A DNA stretch of 25,705 nucleotides from JBBREP01 sp036501845 (GCA_036501845.1 DASXZO010000073.1:1-25705), one strand, 5' to 3'. Shown: positions 15,241-22,831, counted from the first letter of the stretch. The notes: generated by a model not told the origin, from the sequence alone. Made by a program: numbers and translations.

Positions 15241-15678
15241 CTAACCGTTGCTGCCCGAACGCGGCGGGCCGACCGCACCGATCGCCCGCAGGTACGCGAG
15301 CTGCGTTTCGACCACGGGATACACCTGCTCGGCAAGCAGCGGGTCGCCGTCCGCCTTCGTGCGATCGAGGATGTAGGCGACGGTCTCCGACAGCCCGATC
15401 ACCACGTCGGCGGCGAGGTTCGGCGCCTCACCGTTCTGAGTGACGCCCTGCTTGGTGAAAAAGTCGATCTGGTACTGCAGGATCGTGCGCACCTCGGCCG
15501 GCGTGAGCGTCGACGCGACGAGCTCGTCGAGGTGCCGGGCCACCCACTCGTACGCCTCGTCCATGCTGTAGGTAGGCGGGCGCGGAGCAATCGTCTGCCG
15601 GCTTGCCTCGTGCATCACGAACCATGCTGCGATCGCGCACACGAGGCCGAACGCGACGAACGCAGCGACGACGACCAT
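15241..15678 (-). CDS. Membrane-anchored protein of unknown function (145 aa)
   Basis: The ATG at 15678 lies seven bases past the stop of the upstream endonuclease/phosphatase-family gene. The first ~20 residues are a hydrophobic helix (VVVAAFVAFGLVCAIAAWFV) that would anchor the protein in the membrane with the rest outside or inside according to topology. The soluble part has a helical region with YEWVARHLDELVASTLTPAEV and IDFFTKQGVTQNG, followed by VVIGLSETVAYILDRTKAD. No enzymatic motif is seen and no family is recognised. The longer in-frame start at 15765 would overlap the preceding gene and remove the N-terminal position of the helix. The TAG stop is 11 bases from the next small gene. 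Confidence 0.7.
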   Translation of the reverse strand: MVVVAAFVAFGLVCAIAAWFVMHEASRQTIAPRPPTYSMDEAYEWVARHLDELVASTLTPAEVRTILQYQIDFFTKQGVTQNGEAPNLAADVVIGLSETVAYILDRTKADGDPLLAEQVYPVVETQLAYLRAIGAVGPPRSGSNG

Positions 15679-15685
15679 GGACCGC

Positions 15686-16441
15686 TCAGCGTAATTGCAG
15701 GTCGGCCGAAATCGCCCGGTGGTCGCTCGTGCGGGAGTACGGCAGCACCTCGCCGGCCACGGCATCGACCTCGCCGCGCACGAGAACGTGGTCGATCTGG
15801 CTGTGCGGCCGCCACGATGGGAACGTCGCGCCGCGCACCGTCGAGCGCCAACCTGGCAGCACGAACGGGATCATCGTGCGCCAGAGGTTCGCGTCGCCCA
15901 TGAGGAGCGCGGGCCGGTCGCGACCGTCGACGCGCGCGTCGGCCACGAGCTGCCCGAGGCTTCGCAGTTGCACCCACGGCGCGGCGTACCAGAGCTTCGA
16001 CGACACGTGGAACGCAGTGATGTCGACCTCGCGGCCCCCCATGTCGATGCGGATCGACCGGGCGTGACGTTGCGGCACCGCGTCCGAGATCGAACGCGCA
16101 AGTGGCAATTCGGCGTCGGCCACGATCGGATGGCGCGTGGCGATGGCGAGCTCCCACCAACCCTGGCCCGGATCGTCGAGTTGCCGGCGGTTGTGCCCGA
16201 CGATGCGCAGCGTGGTGAAGCTCGTCTCGACCATGTTGGTGAGTCCGTGGGCGGCAAGACCGTCGAGAAACGACTCACCGTTGTGCGAGCGCCAGGCCTC
16301 CGGGAACACCACCACGTCGGTGGCACCGAGCACGTCGGGGCCGAGCTCCACCAGCGGGTCGAACAGTTCGTTGCGCGGCCGCCCGGGAACGTGCGCGGTG
16401 CCCCAATGGACGTTCCAGGACACGACGCGCAGCCTCGTCAC
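15686..16441 (-). CDS. Endonuclease/exonuclease/phosphatase (EEP) family protein
   Basis: This 251-residue protein has the complete metal-dependent phosphodiesterase set: N10 in SWNVHWG, E48 in FPEAW, H145 in ITAFHVSS, D183 and N185 in GDANLW, D217-H218 in SQIDHV, and D240-H241 in SDHRA. The fold cleaves phosphoester bonds in nucleic acids, sphingolipids or phosphoinositides, and the substrate cannot be told from these motifs. No signal peptide is present, so it is probably cytoplasmic. The start is GTG at 16441. It heads a three-gene operon running to 14984. It is 32 bases downstream of the secreted repeat protein, so it may be transcribed from the same promoter. Confidence 0.88.
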   Translation of the reverse strand: MTRLRVVSWNVHWGTAHVPGRPRNELFDPLVELGPDVLGATDVVVFPEAWRSHNGESFLDGLAAHGLTNMVETSFTTLRIVGHNRRQLDDPGQGWWELAIATRHPIVADAELPLARSISDAVPQRHARSIRIDMGGREVDITAFHVSSKLWYAAPWVQLRSLGQLVADARVDGRDRPALLMGDANLWRTMIPFVLPGWRSTVRGATFPSWRPHSQIDHVLVRGEVDAVAGEVLPYSRTSDHRAISADLQLR

Positions 16442-16473
16442 GAGGCGGCGAAGCTAGCGCCGCGACGTGCATC

Positions 16474-18606
16474 TCAGTTGTACCGCTGGATCAGAGACGT
16501 CTCCGCGCCGCCGCCGTCCGGATAGTCGCGCACGGTTTCGCCCACCGCCTCGCACACCCCGCTCGCCGCACAGGTGACGCCCATGAGCTGATTGTCCGAC
16601 GAATTCGCGGGGTTCTGCGTGGGCACGGAGGTCAATTTCGAATTGGCGATCAGGACCGCAAGCGTGGTGCGGCTGGGTGACGCGCCCACCGCGATGCATT
16701 GGCCGGCCTGCGGGCACGACACCGATTCGAGCTGGTCGCCGGTGCCGCCGGCGATCGGTTCGATCGACCACGCGCCGTTCCAGTGCTCGACGAGCGGCGT
16801 CGGGCCGTTGTTCGAGTAGCGGCTGCCCACGGCGGTGCAATCTGCCGCGGCGCGGCATGCCACACCCGTGAACACGCCGTCCGGGACGGTCGCGATCGTG
16901 CTCGGCGACCACGCCGCACCGTTCCACCGTTCGGCGATCGCGTGCGTGACCGTGCCGGAGATGTTCGAGGAGCCGACGGCCATGCAGTTCGACGCACTCG
17001 CGCACGACACCGAATCCAACGCGTTGGGCGGCGTCCCCGCCGGGCGCGGCACCGGCACTGCCGACCACGTGCTGCCGTTCCACTGTTCGGCGAACGACCG
17101 CAACGAGGAGCCGCTGCCTTGCGACCCGACCACGATGCACCGGGTGGCGCTCGGGCACGCCACGGAATCGAGCATGATGCCGTTCCCAGTGACGGCCTTG
17201 GCGTTCGACCACGTGGAGCCGCTCAGCTTCAGCGCCATCGGGTGGTAGCCCTTGCTGTTCAGCGTGTCGCCCACGGCGATGCATTGGGTTGCGCTCGGGC
17301 ACGAGACGCCGTGCAACAACACCTCGTCGCCCGCGTTGTGGGGGAAGCCTTGGCGCGACCAGACGGAGCCGTTCCACTGCTCGATGTAGGTGCCGACGGC
17401 GATGCAAGCTTTCGTCGTGGCGCACGCGACGTCGCCGAGGTAACCGCCGGCGGTTCCGGTGGGCGTCACCGCGGTCTGGACGGTCCAGCCCGCGCCGGAG
17501 GTGTGCTCGATCAACGACCGCAACGTGCCGTTCGCGAAGTCGCTCGTGCCCCCTACGGCAGTGCATGCCGACGCGACGCACGACACTGAGCTCAGCACAT
17601 TGGTGCCCACGGCCACCGGGCTCGGCGCCGCCTTCACGGTCCACGTCGTACCGTTCCAGCGCTCGATCAAGGCTGCGCTCTTGTCGGCGTTGTCCTGGTG
17701 CCCGACCGCGATGCACGAGGCCGCGCCCGTACACCCGATCCCCAACAGCACGCTTGCCGTCGCGCCGGGGCTCGCGCTCGACTGCTTCACCCACGTAGTT
17801 CCGTTGTACTGCTCCGCCAGCGTCGACGCACCGTCGCGCCCAACCGCGGTGCACGACTTCGCGGCCGTGCACGCCACACCGGAGAGCGCCGCGTCAGAGC
17901 TCGTGACCGCGCCCGACTGGAGCGTCCATGCTCCGTTGAAGTGCTCGAGCAACGTCGTGGACTGCTGCGTGTTCACGTTGAGCACGCTCCCGACGGCCTC
18001 GCACGAAGCGGTTGCCGCACATGACACCGCCGCAAAGCTGCTATCACCGTTCAACGGCGCCGGCATGTCGACCGACTGCCAAACACTCCCAGTCCAACGG
18101 GACGAGATCGGCTGCTGCCCGTTGGCGCCGACCGCGATGCAGTAGGTCGCTGACGTGCACGACACTCCCGTGAACTCACCTGTGAACCCGGTCGGCAGCG
18201 TCGACCACGTCGACCCGTTCGAACGAGCGGCGAAGGTGTGCGTTCCCGACGATCCGACCGCGATGCACGCGGACCAGCGGCAGTCGACCGCGAGCAGGCG
18301 GGTGGGCAGGCCGCTCGTCGGGGACGGCGTGGTCTGTTGCGACCACACGCTGCCGTCCCAGTGCTCGGCGAGCGGGCGCTCGCTCAGCGCGTCGTCGAAG
18401 TCGCCCACCGCGGTGCAGTCCGACCCGGTCCGGCACGAGATCGCGCTGAGTGTCGAGGCGCTCAGTCCTGACGGCCGCGAATGGTCCTGGATCGTGAAAC
18501 CTGGGACGGTGACGGCAGATGCGCTCGGGACGCACGCGCCGCCGACCATCAATGCGATTGCAAGTGCCGCGCCCGTCCCACACCGTGCTGCCCGGTGGCC
18601 ACGCAT
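16474..18606 (-). CDS. Secreted protein of 14 cysteine-paired repeats (possible double beta-propeller)
   Basis: The 710-residue protein begins with a signal peptide (basic start, hydrophobic ALAIALMVGGA, cleavage likely near SASA, residues 28-31). The rest is 14 tandem repeats of about 42-50 residues. Each contains a strand ending in V-S/A-C, a second cysteine four or five residues later followed by xAVG, then an (L/I)xExWNGSxW strand. The two cysteines of each unit probably form a disulfide. Fourteen units suggest two seven-bladed propellers, or one long array, which is inference. No catalytic motif is visible; it is likely extracellular or surface-associated and may bind a ligand. AGGAG lies six bases upstream of the ATG. 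No anchor or sorting signal is seen at the C-terminus. Confidence 0.88.
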   Translation of the reverse strand: MRGHRAARCGTGAALAIALMVGGACVPSASAVTVPGFTIQDHSRPSGLSASTLSAISCRTGSDCTAVGDFDDALSERPLAEHWDGSVWSQQTTPSPTSGLPTRLLAVDCRWSACIAVGSSGTHTFAARSNGSTWSTLPTGFTGEFTGVSCTSATYCIAVGANGQQPISSRWTGSVWQSVDMPAPLNGDSSFAAVSCAATASCEAVGSVLNVNTQQSTTLLEHFNGAWTLQSGAVTSSDAALSGVACTAAKSCTAVGRDGASTLAEQYNGTTWVKQSSASPGATASVLLGIGCTGAASCIAVGHQDNADKSAALIERWNGTTWTVKAAPSPVAVGTNVLSSVSCVASACTAVGGTSDFANGTLRSLIEHTSGAGWTVQTAVTPTGTAGGYLGDVACATTKACIAVGTYIEQWNGSVWSRQGFPHNAGDEVLLHGVSCPSATQCIAVGDTLNSKGYHPMALKLSGSTWSNAKAVTGNGIMLDSVACPSATRCIVVGSQGSGSSLRSFAEQWNGSTWSAVPVPRPAGTPPNALDSVSCASASNCMAVGSSNISGTVTHAIAERWNGAAWSPSTIATVPDGVFTGVACRAAADCTAVGSRYSNNGPTPLVEHWNGAWSIEPIAGGTGDQLESVSCPQAGQCIAVGASPSRTTLAVLIANSKLTSVPTQNPANSSDNQLMGVTCAASGVCEAVGETVRDYPDGGGAETSLIQRYN

Positions 18607-18661
18607 GCCGTCTCCTGATTGTGAGTCGCCTCGCCCACCTATTCACCCACCAGTGACGCGC

Positions 18662-18667
18662 ATGATA
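18662..18667 (-). promoter_or_regulatory. Possible -10 element upstream of the repeat-protein gene
   Basis: On the minus strand TATCAT lies about 55 bases upstream of the ATG at 18606, within the 106-bp gap that separates this gene from the acyl-CoA dehydrogenase stop at 18713. It matches TANNNT at five of six consensus positions of TATAAT. No convincing -35 hexamer is visible at normal spacing, so the call is weak. Confidence 0.35.
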
Positions 18668-18712
18668 CGTACCGTGGTCACGACGTGGCCAGTGCCGGCC
18701 GCGCCGTAATTC

Positions 18713-19843
18713 TCAGATGCCGATGCGCTGCGCCAGCAGCTCGCGGTGGTAGGTGGCGTCGCCCAGGAAGATCTCCGAGCTCTTCGCGCGCTTGAAGTAG
18801 AGGTGCGCGTCGTGTTCCCACGTGAAGCCGATGCCGCCGTGGATCTGGATGTTCTCGGCCGCGCAGTGGAAGTACGCGTCGGAGATGTAGGCCTTGGCGA
18901 GCGCGGCCACAACGGGAAGCTCCTCGTTGTCTTCGGCCGCGGCCCACGCCGCGTAGTAGGCCGCGCTCTTGCCGCTCTCCACCTCGAGCAACATGTCGGC
19001 GCACTTGTGCTTGATCGCCTGGAACGAACCGATCGGGCGGCCGAACTGCACGCGCACCTTGGCGTACTCCACGCTCATATCGAGCACGAACTGCGCGCCA
19101 CCGATCATCTCGTTGGCCAGCGCGACCGCCGCCTGGTCGAGCGTCTTCGAGAACGCAGCAAAGCCGTCACCAGGGGTGCCGAGCGGCGTGGCGCTCACGT
19201 TCGCGAACTCGAGCTTCGCCTGCTTGCGAGTCTGGTCCATCGTGGCGAGTGGCGTGCGCGTCAGGCCTGACGCGTCGCCGTCGACCGTGAAGAACGCGAT
19301 GCCGTCGACGCCGCTCGAGCCGGCCGTGCGCGCCACGACCACGATCGTGTTCGCGGTGTGGCCGTCGATCACGAAGCTCTTCGTACCGCTCAACGTCCAG
19401 TTGCCGCCGGCTTGTGTCGCTTCCATCGTGATGCCCGCGGCGTCCCACTTGCCGTTGGGCTCGGTGAAGGCGAGGGCAGCGATGGTCTCGCCACTCGCGA
19501 TGCCGGGAAGCAGCGCCTTGCGGTCGTCGGGCGAGCCCGCATTGAGGATCGCGTTCGTGGCCAGCACAACGGTGGAGAAGTACGGCGCGCAGAGCAACAC
19601 GCGGCCCATCTCCTCGAGCACGATCGCAAGCTCCACGAAGCTGAAGCCCTGCCCGCCGTACTCCTCGGGGATGTGCAAGCTCTGGAGCCCGAGCTGCTCG
19701 GCCATCTGCGACCACACCGCCGGGTCGTAGCCCTCGGTGGTCTCCATCAGCCGCCGGACCTCCGTGGAGGGCGACTTCGATTCCAGGAACTGGCGCACCG
19801 TGCGCCGCAGCTCCTCCTGCTCCTCCGAGAACGCGAAGTTCAC
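18713..19843 (-). CDS. Acyl-CoA dehydrogenase-family protein, probable non-catalytic partner subunit
   Basis: The protein has 376 residues and the three-domain acyl-CoA dehydrogenase layout: helical N-terminus with SEEQEELRRTVRQFL, a beta domain with LAFTEPNGKWDAAG, and a C-terminal helical domain with RVQFGRPIGSFQAIKHKCADM and IQIHGGIGFTWEHD. The place where many family members have the catalytic Glu in a YEGT motif reads FLGDATY, and no alternative catalytic Glu is obvious. The EPN loop is also unusual. This resembles the second subunit of actinobacterial alpha2-beta2 dehydrogenases (FadE27/FadE29 type). The start is GTG at 19843 with AAGGAG about seven bases upstream. It follows the other dehydrogenase by 63 bases, so the two are likely one operon and one enzyme. 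Confidence 0.85.
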   Translation of the reverse strand: MNFAFSEEQEELRRTVRQFLESKSPSTEVRRLMETTEGYDPAVWSQMAEQLGLQSLHIPEEYGGQGFSFVELAIVLEEMGRVLLCAPYFSTVVLATNAILNAGSPDDRKALLPGIASGETIAALAFTEPNGKWDAAGITMEATQAGGNWTLSGTKSFVIDGHTANTIVVVARTAGSSGVDGIAFFTVDGDASGLTRTPLATMDQTRKQAKLEFANVSATPLGTPGDGFAAFSKTLDQAAVALANEMIGGAQFVLDMSVEYAKVRVQFGRPIGSFQAIKHKCADMLLEVESGKSAAYYAAWAAAEDNEELPVVAALAKAYISDAYFHCAAENIQIHGGIGFTWEHDAHLYFKRAKSSEIFLGDATYHRELLAQRIGI

Positions 19844-19906
19844 GTGTGGCTCCTTGTGGTGTTCCGGTGAATCCGGCTGGCGGATAGTTGGCTACTGCGA
19901 CTTGGA

Positions 19907-21103
19907 CTACTTGACCACTTGGGGCTCGCGCGGCAAACCGAGCACCCGCTCCCCGATGATGTTGCGTTGGATCTCGCTGGCGCCGGCGTAGATGGTCTCG
20001 GCCCGGCTGGCCATGAAGTTCTGCTGGAGCGCGTCGAGCTCGTAGCGCCCGCCGCCCTCTGCCGCGATCGTGAGCGCGTCGGCGCCGAGCACCTGCATCG
20101 CCGTCTCGCCGAGGTTGCGGTGCCAGTTGCTCCAGTAGAGCTTGCCGAGACTCGCCGTGGGGCCGACGGTGCCGGTCCTGGCCATCTCGGTGAGCATGCG
20201 CTGCCCGTTGTACTGCATGATCTTGACGCCTGCCCAATGCCCGGCAAGCTTGTTGCGCAGCACGGGGTCGGCGGCGGCACCGGTGTGGCGCGCCACGTCG
20301 ATCAATTCCTGCATCTCGCGCTGGAACACGAGCTGGCGCGAGAGGAACGCGGTGCCGCGCTCGAAGCCGAGCGTGGCCATCGCCACCTTCCACCCGTCAC
20401 CCACCGGGCCGAGCACATGGTCCTTCGGGGTGCGAGCCCCGTCGAAGAACACCTCGTTGAACTCGGCGCTGCCGGTCATCTGGCGGAGCGGGCGGATCTC
20501 GATGCCGGGCTGGTGCATGTCGACGAGCAGGAACGACAGGCCTTTATGGCCCACCGATTCGGGATCGGTGCGCGTGACCACGAAACACCAGTCGGCGCGG
20601 TGCGCGAGCGTGGTCCACACCTTCTGACCCTGGATCACCCACTCGTCGCCGTCGAGGGTGCCGCGGGTCTGCACGTTGGCGAGGTCGCTCCCGGCGTTCG
20701 GCTCGGAGAAACCCTGGCACCACAGTTCTTCGACCGATTGAATGCGCGGGAGATAGCGGCGCTTCTGGTCGTCGCTGCCGAACTGGATGAGCGTGGGCGC
20801 GAACAGGCCCTCGCCGAAGAAGCTGACGCGAGCCGGCGCGCCCGAGCGCGCGTACTCCTCCTGGAAGATCACCTGCTCGGCGAAGGTCGCGGCGCGCCCG
20901 CCGTAGGCCTCGGGCCACGACAGGCCCACCCAGCGGTCCTTGCCCAGCAGGCGTTCCCACTCGACGCGCACGTCCCAACCGGTCTCGTCGGCCTCACCGC
21001 CCACCGCGCCGAGCTCCTTGAACTCACCCACGAGGTGCTCGTCGAGCCACGACCGCACCTCGGCGCGGAATGCCGCCTCGGGCGGGCTGTCGTGGAAGTC
21101 CAT
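19907..21103 (-). CDS. Acyl-CoA dehydrogenase, probable catalytic subunit of a heteromeric enzyme
   Basis: This 398-residue protein carries the substrate/FAD loop CQGFSEPNAGSDLA (129-142), KVWTTLAHRADW (161-172) and a C-terminal ETIYAGASEIQRNIIGERVLGLPRE. The usual MCAD-type catalytic Glu before GT is replaced by Ala (YAGAS), but E248 in LGFERGTAF stands where isovaleryl-CoA dehydrogenase and actinobacterial FadE26-type enzymes place their base. This supports an active enzyme that oxidises branched or steroid-type acyl-CoAs, paired with the next gene. The ATG at 21103 lies 21 bases from a TGACC-GCTT-GGTCA palindrome shared with the divergent N-acetyltransferase-like gene. Substrate assignment to steroids is inference from family and neighbours. 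Confidence 0.88.
   Translation of the reverse strand: MDFHDSPPEAAFRAEVRSWLDEHLVGEFKELGAVGGEADETGWDVRVEWERLLGKDRWVGLSWPEAYGGRAATFAEQVIFQEEYARSGAPARVSFFGEGLFAPTLIQFGSDDQKRRYLPRIQSVEELWCQGFSEPNAGSDLANVQTRGTLDGDEWVIQGQKVWTTLAHRADWCFVVTRTDPESVGHKGLSFLLVDMHQPGIEIRPLRQMTGSAEFNEVFFDGARTPKDHVLGPVGDGWKVAMATLGFERGTAFLSRQLVFQREMQELIDVARHTGAAADPVLRNKLAGHWAGVKIMQYNGQRMLTEMARTGTVGPTASLGKLYWSNWHRNLGETAMQVLGADALTIAAEGGGRYELDALQQNFMASRAETIYAGASEIQRNIIGERVLGLPREPQVVK
19911..19922. promoter_or_regulatory. Second, imperfect copy of the operator-like motif
   Basis: TTGACCACTTGG at the 3' end of the upstream dehydrogenase gene matches the first 12 bases of the intergenic operator-like site (TTGACCGCTTGG) at 11 of 12 positions, and the match extends left as TAC. 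It overlaps the last codons of that gene and lies about 70 bases upstream of the second dehydrogenase start. It lacks the second arm GGTCA. It could be an auxiliary site or a chance match. Confidence 0.25.
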
Positions 21104-21123
21104 AGTGGCGGGAAAACGGTACT

Positions 21124-21137
21124 TGACCGCTTGGTCA
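21124..21137. promoter_or_regulatory. TGACC-GCTT-GGTCA palindrome, candidate repressor operator
   Basis: Perfect 5-bp arms around a 4-base spacer lie in the 64-bp gap between the divergent dehydrogenase start (21103) and the N-acetyltransferase-like start (21168). The position, 21 and 31 bases from the two start codons, suits a shared operator. TetR-family repressors of lipid-degradation genes in actinobacteria bind palindromes of this size, but it does not match the mycobacterial KstR consensus (AAC-GTT type) or KstR2 (CAAG-CTTG type). No regulator gene is in the window. Confidence 0.5.
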
Positions 21138-21167
21138 GTTGCACAGCCCGCCTACCTTTGCATCGGG

Positions 21168-22010
21168 ATGGATTCGGGCCTGGTCGCAGCGGTGTTGGCC
21201 AAGCTGGGCGTCGACCGCGGCAGCGTCACCACCGGCGCTCCCGGCCTCGAACTCGTCTACGGCGCCTGGTGCCAAGGGGTGCCGTTCGACAACGTGGTGA
21301 AGCGGATCCACCTCGCCTCGGGCGACACCGGCCCGATCCCGAACGGCCAGCCCGACGCCTTTTTCGCCTCGTGGCTCGAGCACGGCACCGGTGGCACCTG
21401 CTGGCCGTCGACGCTCGCGTTGCACGCCCTGCTCGTCGCCCTCGGTTTCGACGTGCGCATCGGGTCCGCGGCGATGCGCGACGACCTCGCGCCCGGCGTC
21501 CATTCTCACGGGACACTGCTCGTCACCACCCACGACGGCGGCGAGGGCGGCGAGGGCGGCGAAGGCGGCGACCGGCTCTGGTGGGTGGACTCGTCGATGC
21601 TCACCGGCGCGCCGGTTCCGCTGCGGCCGGGCGAGCCCTCGAAGCTCGACCACCCGTTGCGGCCCGTGCGAGTGGAGCCCGTCGACGGCGGCCTGTGGCG
21701 AGTGTTCTGGGTGAGTTCCGGCACCACGGGCGAGTTGCCCTGCCGGCTGCTCGACGACAACGTGACCGAGGAACACTGCCGCGCCCGCTACGAGTGGTCG
21801 CGCGAGTTCAGCCCGTTCAACCAGACCCTGTACGCCACGCGCAATACCCCAGAGGCGGTGCACACCTGGGCGATGGGCTCGCTCGTCACGCTCGACCGCG
21901 ACGGTGCCCATATCACCGAGGTCGCCGCTCCCGACCGCGCCGACACGTTGCAGACCGTCTTCGGCTTCTCGGCTGACGTCCTCGCCCGCGTCCCGCCCGA
22001 TAACTCCTGA
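21168..22010 (+). CDS. Arylamine N-acetyltransferase-like protein
   Basis: This 280-residue protein has the three parts of the NAT catalytic triad in order: Cys in GTGGTCWPSTLALHALLVALGF (C at ~80, matching the family's RGGxC), His in VHSHGTLLV, and Asp in LWWVDSSM. NATs transfer an acetyl group from acetyl-CoA to arylamines or hydrazines through the cysteine. In Mycobacterium tuberculosis the nat gene lies beside cholesterol-ring degradation genes, and here the gene is divergent from a FadE-like pair, a comparable link. A loop between His and Asp carries four tandem 9-bp repeats encoding GGE units. The family's DVGFG around the Asp is VDSSM here, so the substrate may differ. The ATG at 21168 gives the normal length; upstream extension would cross the operator. 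Confidence 0.75.
   Translation: MDSGLVAAVLAKLGVDRGSVTTGAPGLELVYGAWCQGVPFDNVVKRIHLASGDTGPIPNGQPDAFFASWLEHGTGGTCWPSTLALHALLVALGFDVRIGSAAMRDDLAPGVHSHGTLLVTTHDGGEGGEGGEGGDRLWWVDSSMLTGAPVPLRPGEPSKLDHPLRPVRVEPVDGGLWRVFWVSSGTTGELPCRLLDDNVTEEHCRARYEWSREFSPFNQTLYATRNTPEAVHTWAMGSLVTLDRDGAHITEVAAPDRADTLQTVFGFSADVLARVPPDNS
21537..21572 (+). repeat. Four tandem 9-bp repeats within the NAT-like gene
   Basis: The unit GGCGGCGAG is repeated twice, then GGCGGCGAA and GGCGGCGAC, encoding a Gly-Gly-Glu run between the catalytic His and Asp regions. The array keeps the reading frame in steps of three residues, so slippage would change loop length without breaking the gene. Confidence 0.9.
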
Positions 22011-22025
22011 ACGCCCTGCTGCTTT

Positions 22026-22072
22026 CCGTTTGGCAATTTCATGCAGCCAGAGGCTGCGAAATTGCCAAACGG
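22026..22072. repeat. 47-bp hairpin repeat, copy 1
   Basis: A 15-base arm (CCGTTTGGCAATTTC), a two-base AT bulge, a 6-base arm (GCAGCC), the loop AGA, then the exact complements GGCTGC and GAAATTGCCAAACGG give 21 paired bases with no mismatch. It lies 15 bases after the NAT-like stop and three bases before the stop of the convergent AbiEi-like gene, where it could end transcription both ways. A second copy lies 806 bases on in the same orientation. It is more AT-rich than its surroundings. Confidence 0.93.
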
Positions 22073-22074
22073 GA

Positions 22075-22794
22075 TCACGCCACACGATCGCGGGCGATGT
22101 GCCACGCCGCGTACGACAGCACCTGCGCGGGCCGGCGCGGTACGGGATCACCGATTGCCTCAGCGTCCTCGCCGGTGCGGGTGCGGATCACTCGGAGCAC
22201 CCGCTCCTGGCTACGACCCGGCGCGTTCCGGAGCCGGAGGGCGCAGCGTTGGACGGCAACAAGCGACGTGATGCGCCGTCGCAGCGCCTCGTCGAGCAGC
22301 CGCCCGAGCGCGGGGCCATCCAGCCGCATCGACAGATCGACGACGAGTCGGGCCGCACTCGTGACCGGGATCGCGCCGATGTGGCGCACGTCGAGATCGC
22401 TCAAGTGCCCCGAGCGGTGTATCCGCACGCCTTCCATACTGGGCCGGCGTTCGAGCCGCGTCGTGACGTGGAACATCGGACGGTCATCCATCGGGAGCGG
22501 CAGGCCCATCCAGAACGCGAGACATTCGTGAGACACGACCGCGATCGCCTCGCCGGCGGCCGCGAGCACGACGGCGAGTAGTTCCTGCTCGTATGTGCTC
22601 GAGGCACCGGTCACCGCGACGACTCCGGAGCGAATACGTCGCAACCGACCGGCCCGAACCTCGCTCAGGATCGCGGCGGGACCGATATCAAGGGCCGCCG
22701 CCTGCGCAACCGTCGCGAGCCCGAGCTGACGGGCCTGGAGCTCGCGCAGCGCCCGGAAAGCGTCGCGCCGTGTACTGGCGGTGTGCGCGGCCAT
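22075..22794 (-). CDS. Orphan AbiEi-antitoxin-like protein, apparently lacking the usual C-terminal nuclease-like domain
   Basis: The protein has 239 residues from the ATG at 22794. The N-terminal part (about 1-65: RDAFRALRELQARQLGLATVAQAAAL, then GRLRRIRSGVVAVTG) resembles the winged-helix AbiEi_4 antitoxin domain, and the middle (VVSHECLAFWMGLPLP, then FHVTTRLERRPSMEGVRIHRSGHL and IPVTSAARLVVDLSMRL) is the region conserved in actinobacterial orphan AbiEi-type proteins. Many relatives continue into a DUF559/Vsr-like endonuclease domain; here the chain stops after ERVLRVIRTRTGED plus about 30 residues without that domain. No AbiEii toxin gene is adjacent. The gene is bounded by two 47-bp hairpin repeats. 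A longer upstream frame would read through copy 2 and is rejected. Function is unknown. Confidence 0.75.
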   Translation of the reverse strand: MAAHTASTRRDAFRALRELQARQLGLATVAQAAALDIGPAAILSEVRAGRLRRIRSGVVAVTGASSTYEQELLAVVLAAAGEAIAVVSHECLAFWMGLPLPMDDRPMFHVTTRLERRPSMEGVRIHRSGHLSDLDVRHIGAIPVTSAARLVVDLSMRLDGPALGRLLDEALRRRITSLVAVQRCALRLRNAPGRSQERVLRVIRTRTGEDAEAIGDPVPRRPAQVLSYAAWHIARDRVA

Positions 22795-22831
22795 GACTTG
22801 CGACGGTACGAGGCGCCTGCGACACCGCTCT

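Noticed and set aside
21124..21137. Assignment of the palindrome to KstR or KstR2
   Set aside because: The arms are TGACC/GGTCA, whereas KstR sites centre on AAC-N4-GTT and KstR2 sites on CAAG-NN-CTTG. A different regulator is more likely.
19919..21976. 685-residue plus-strand open frame
   Set aside because: It is antisense to a clear acyl-CoA dehydrogenase and then out of frame with the NAT-like gene. Its composition is typical of high-GC shadow frames.
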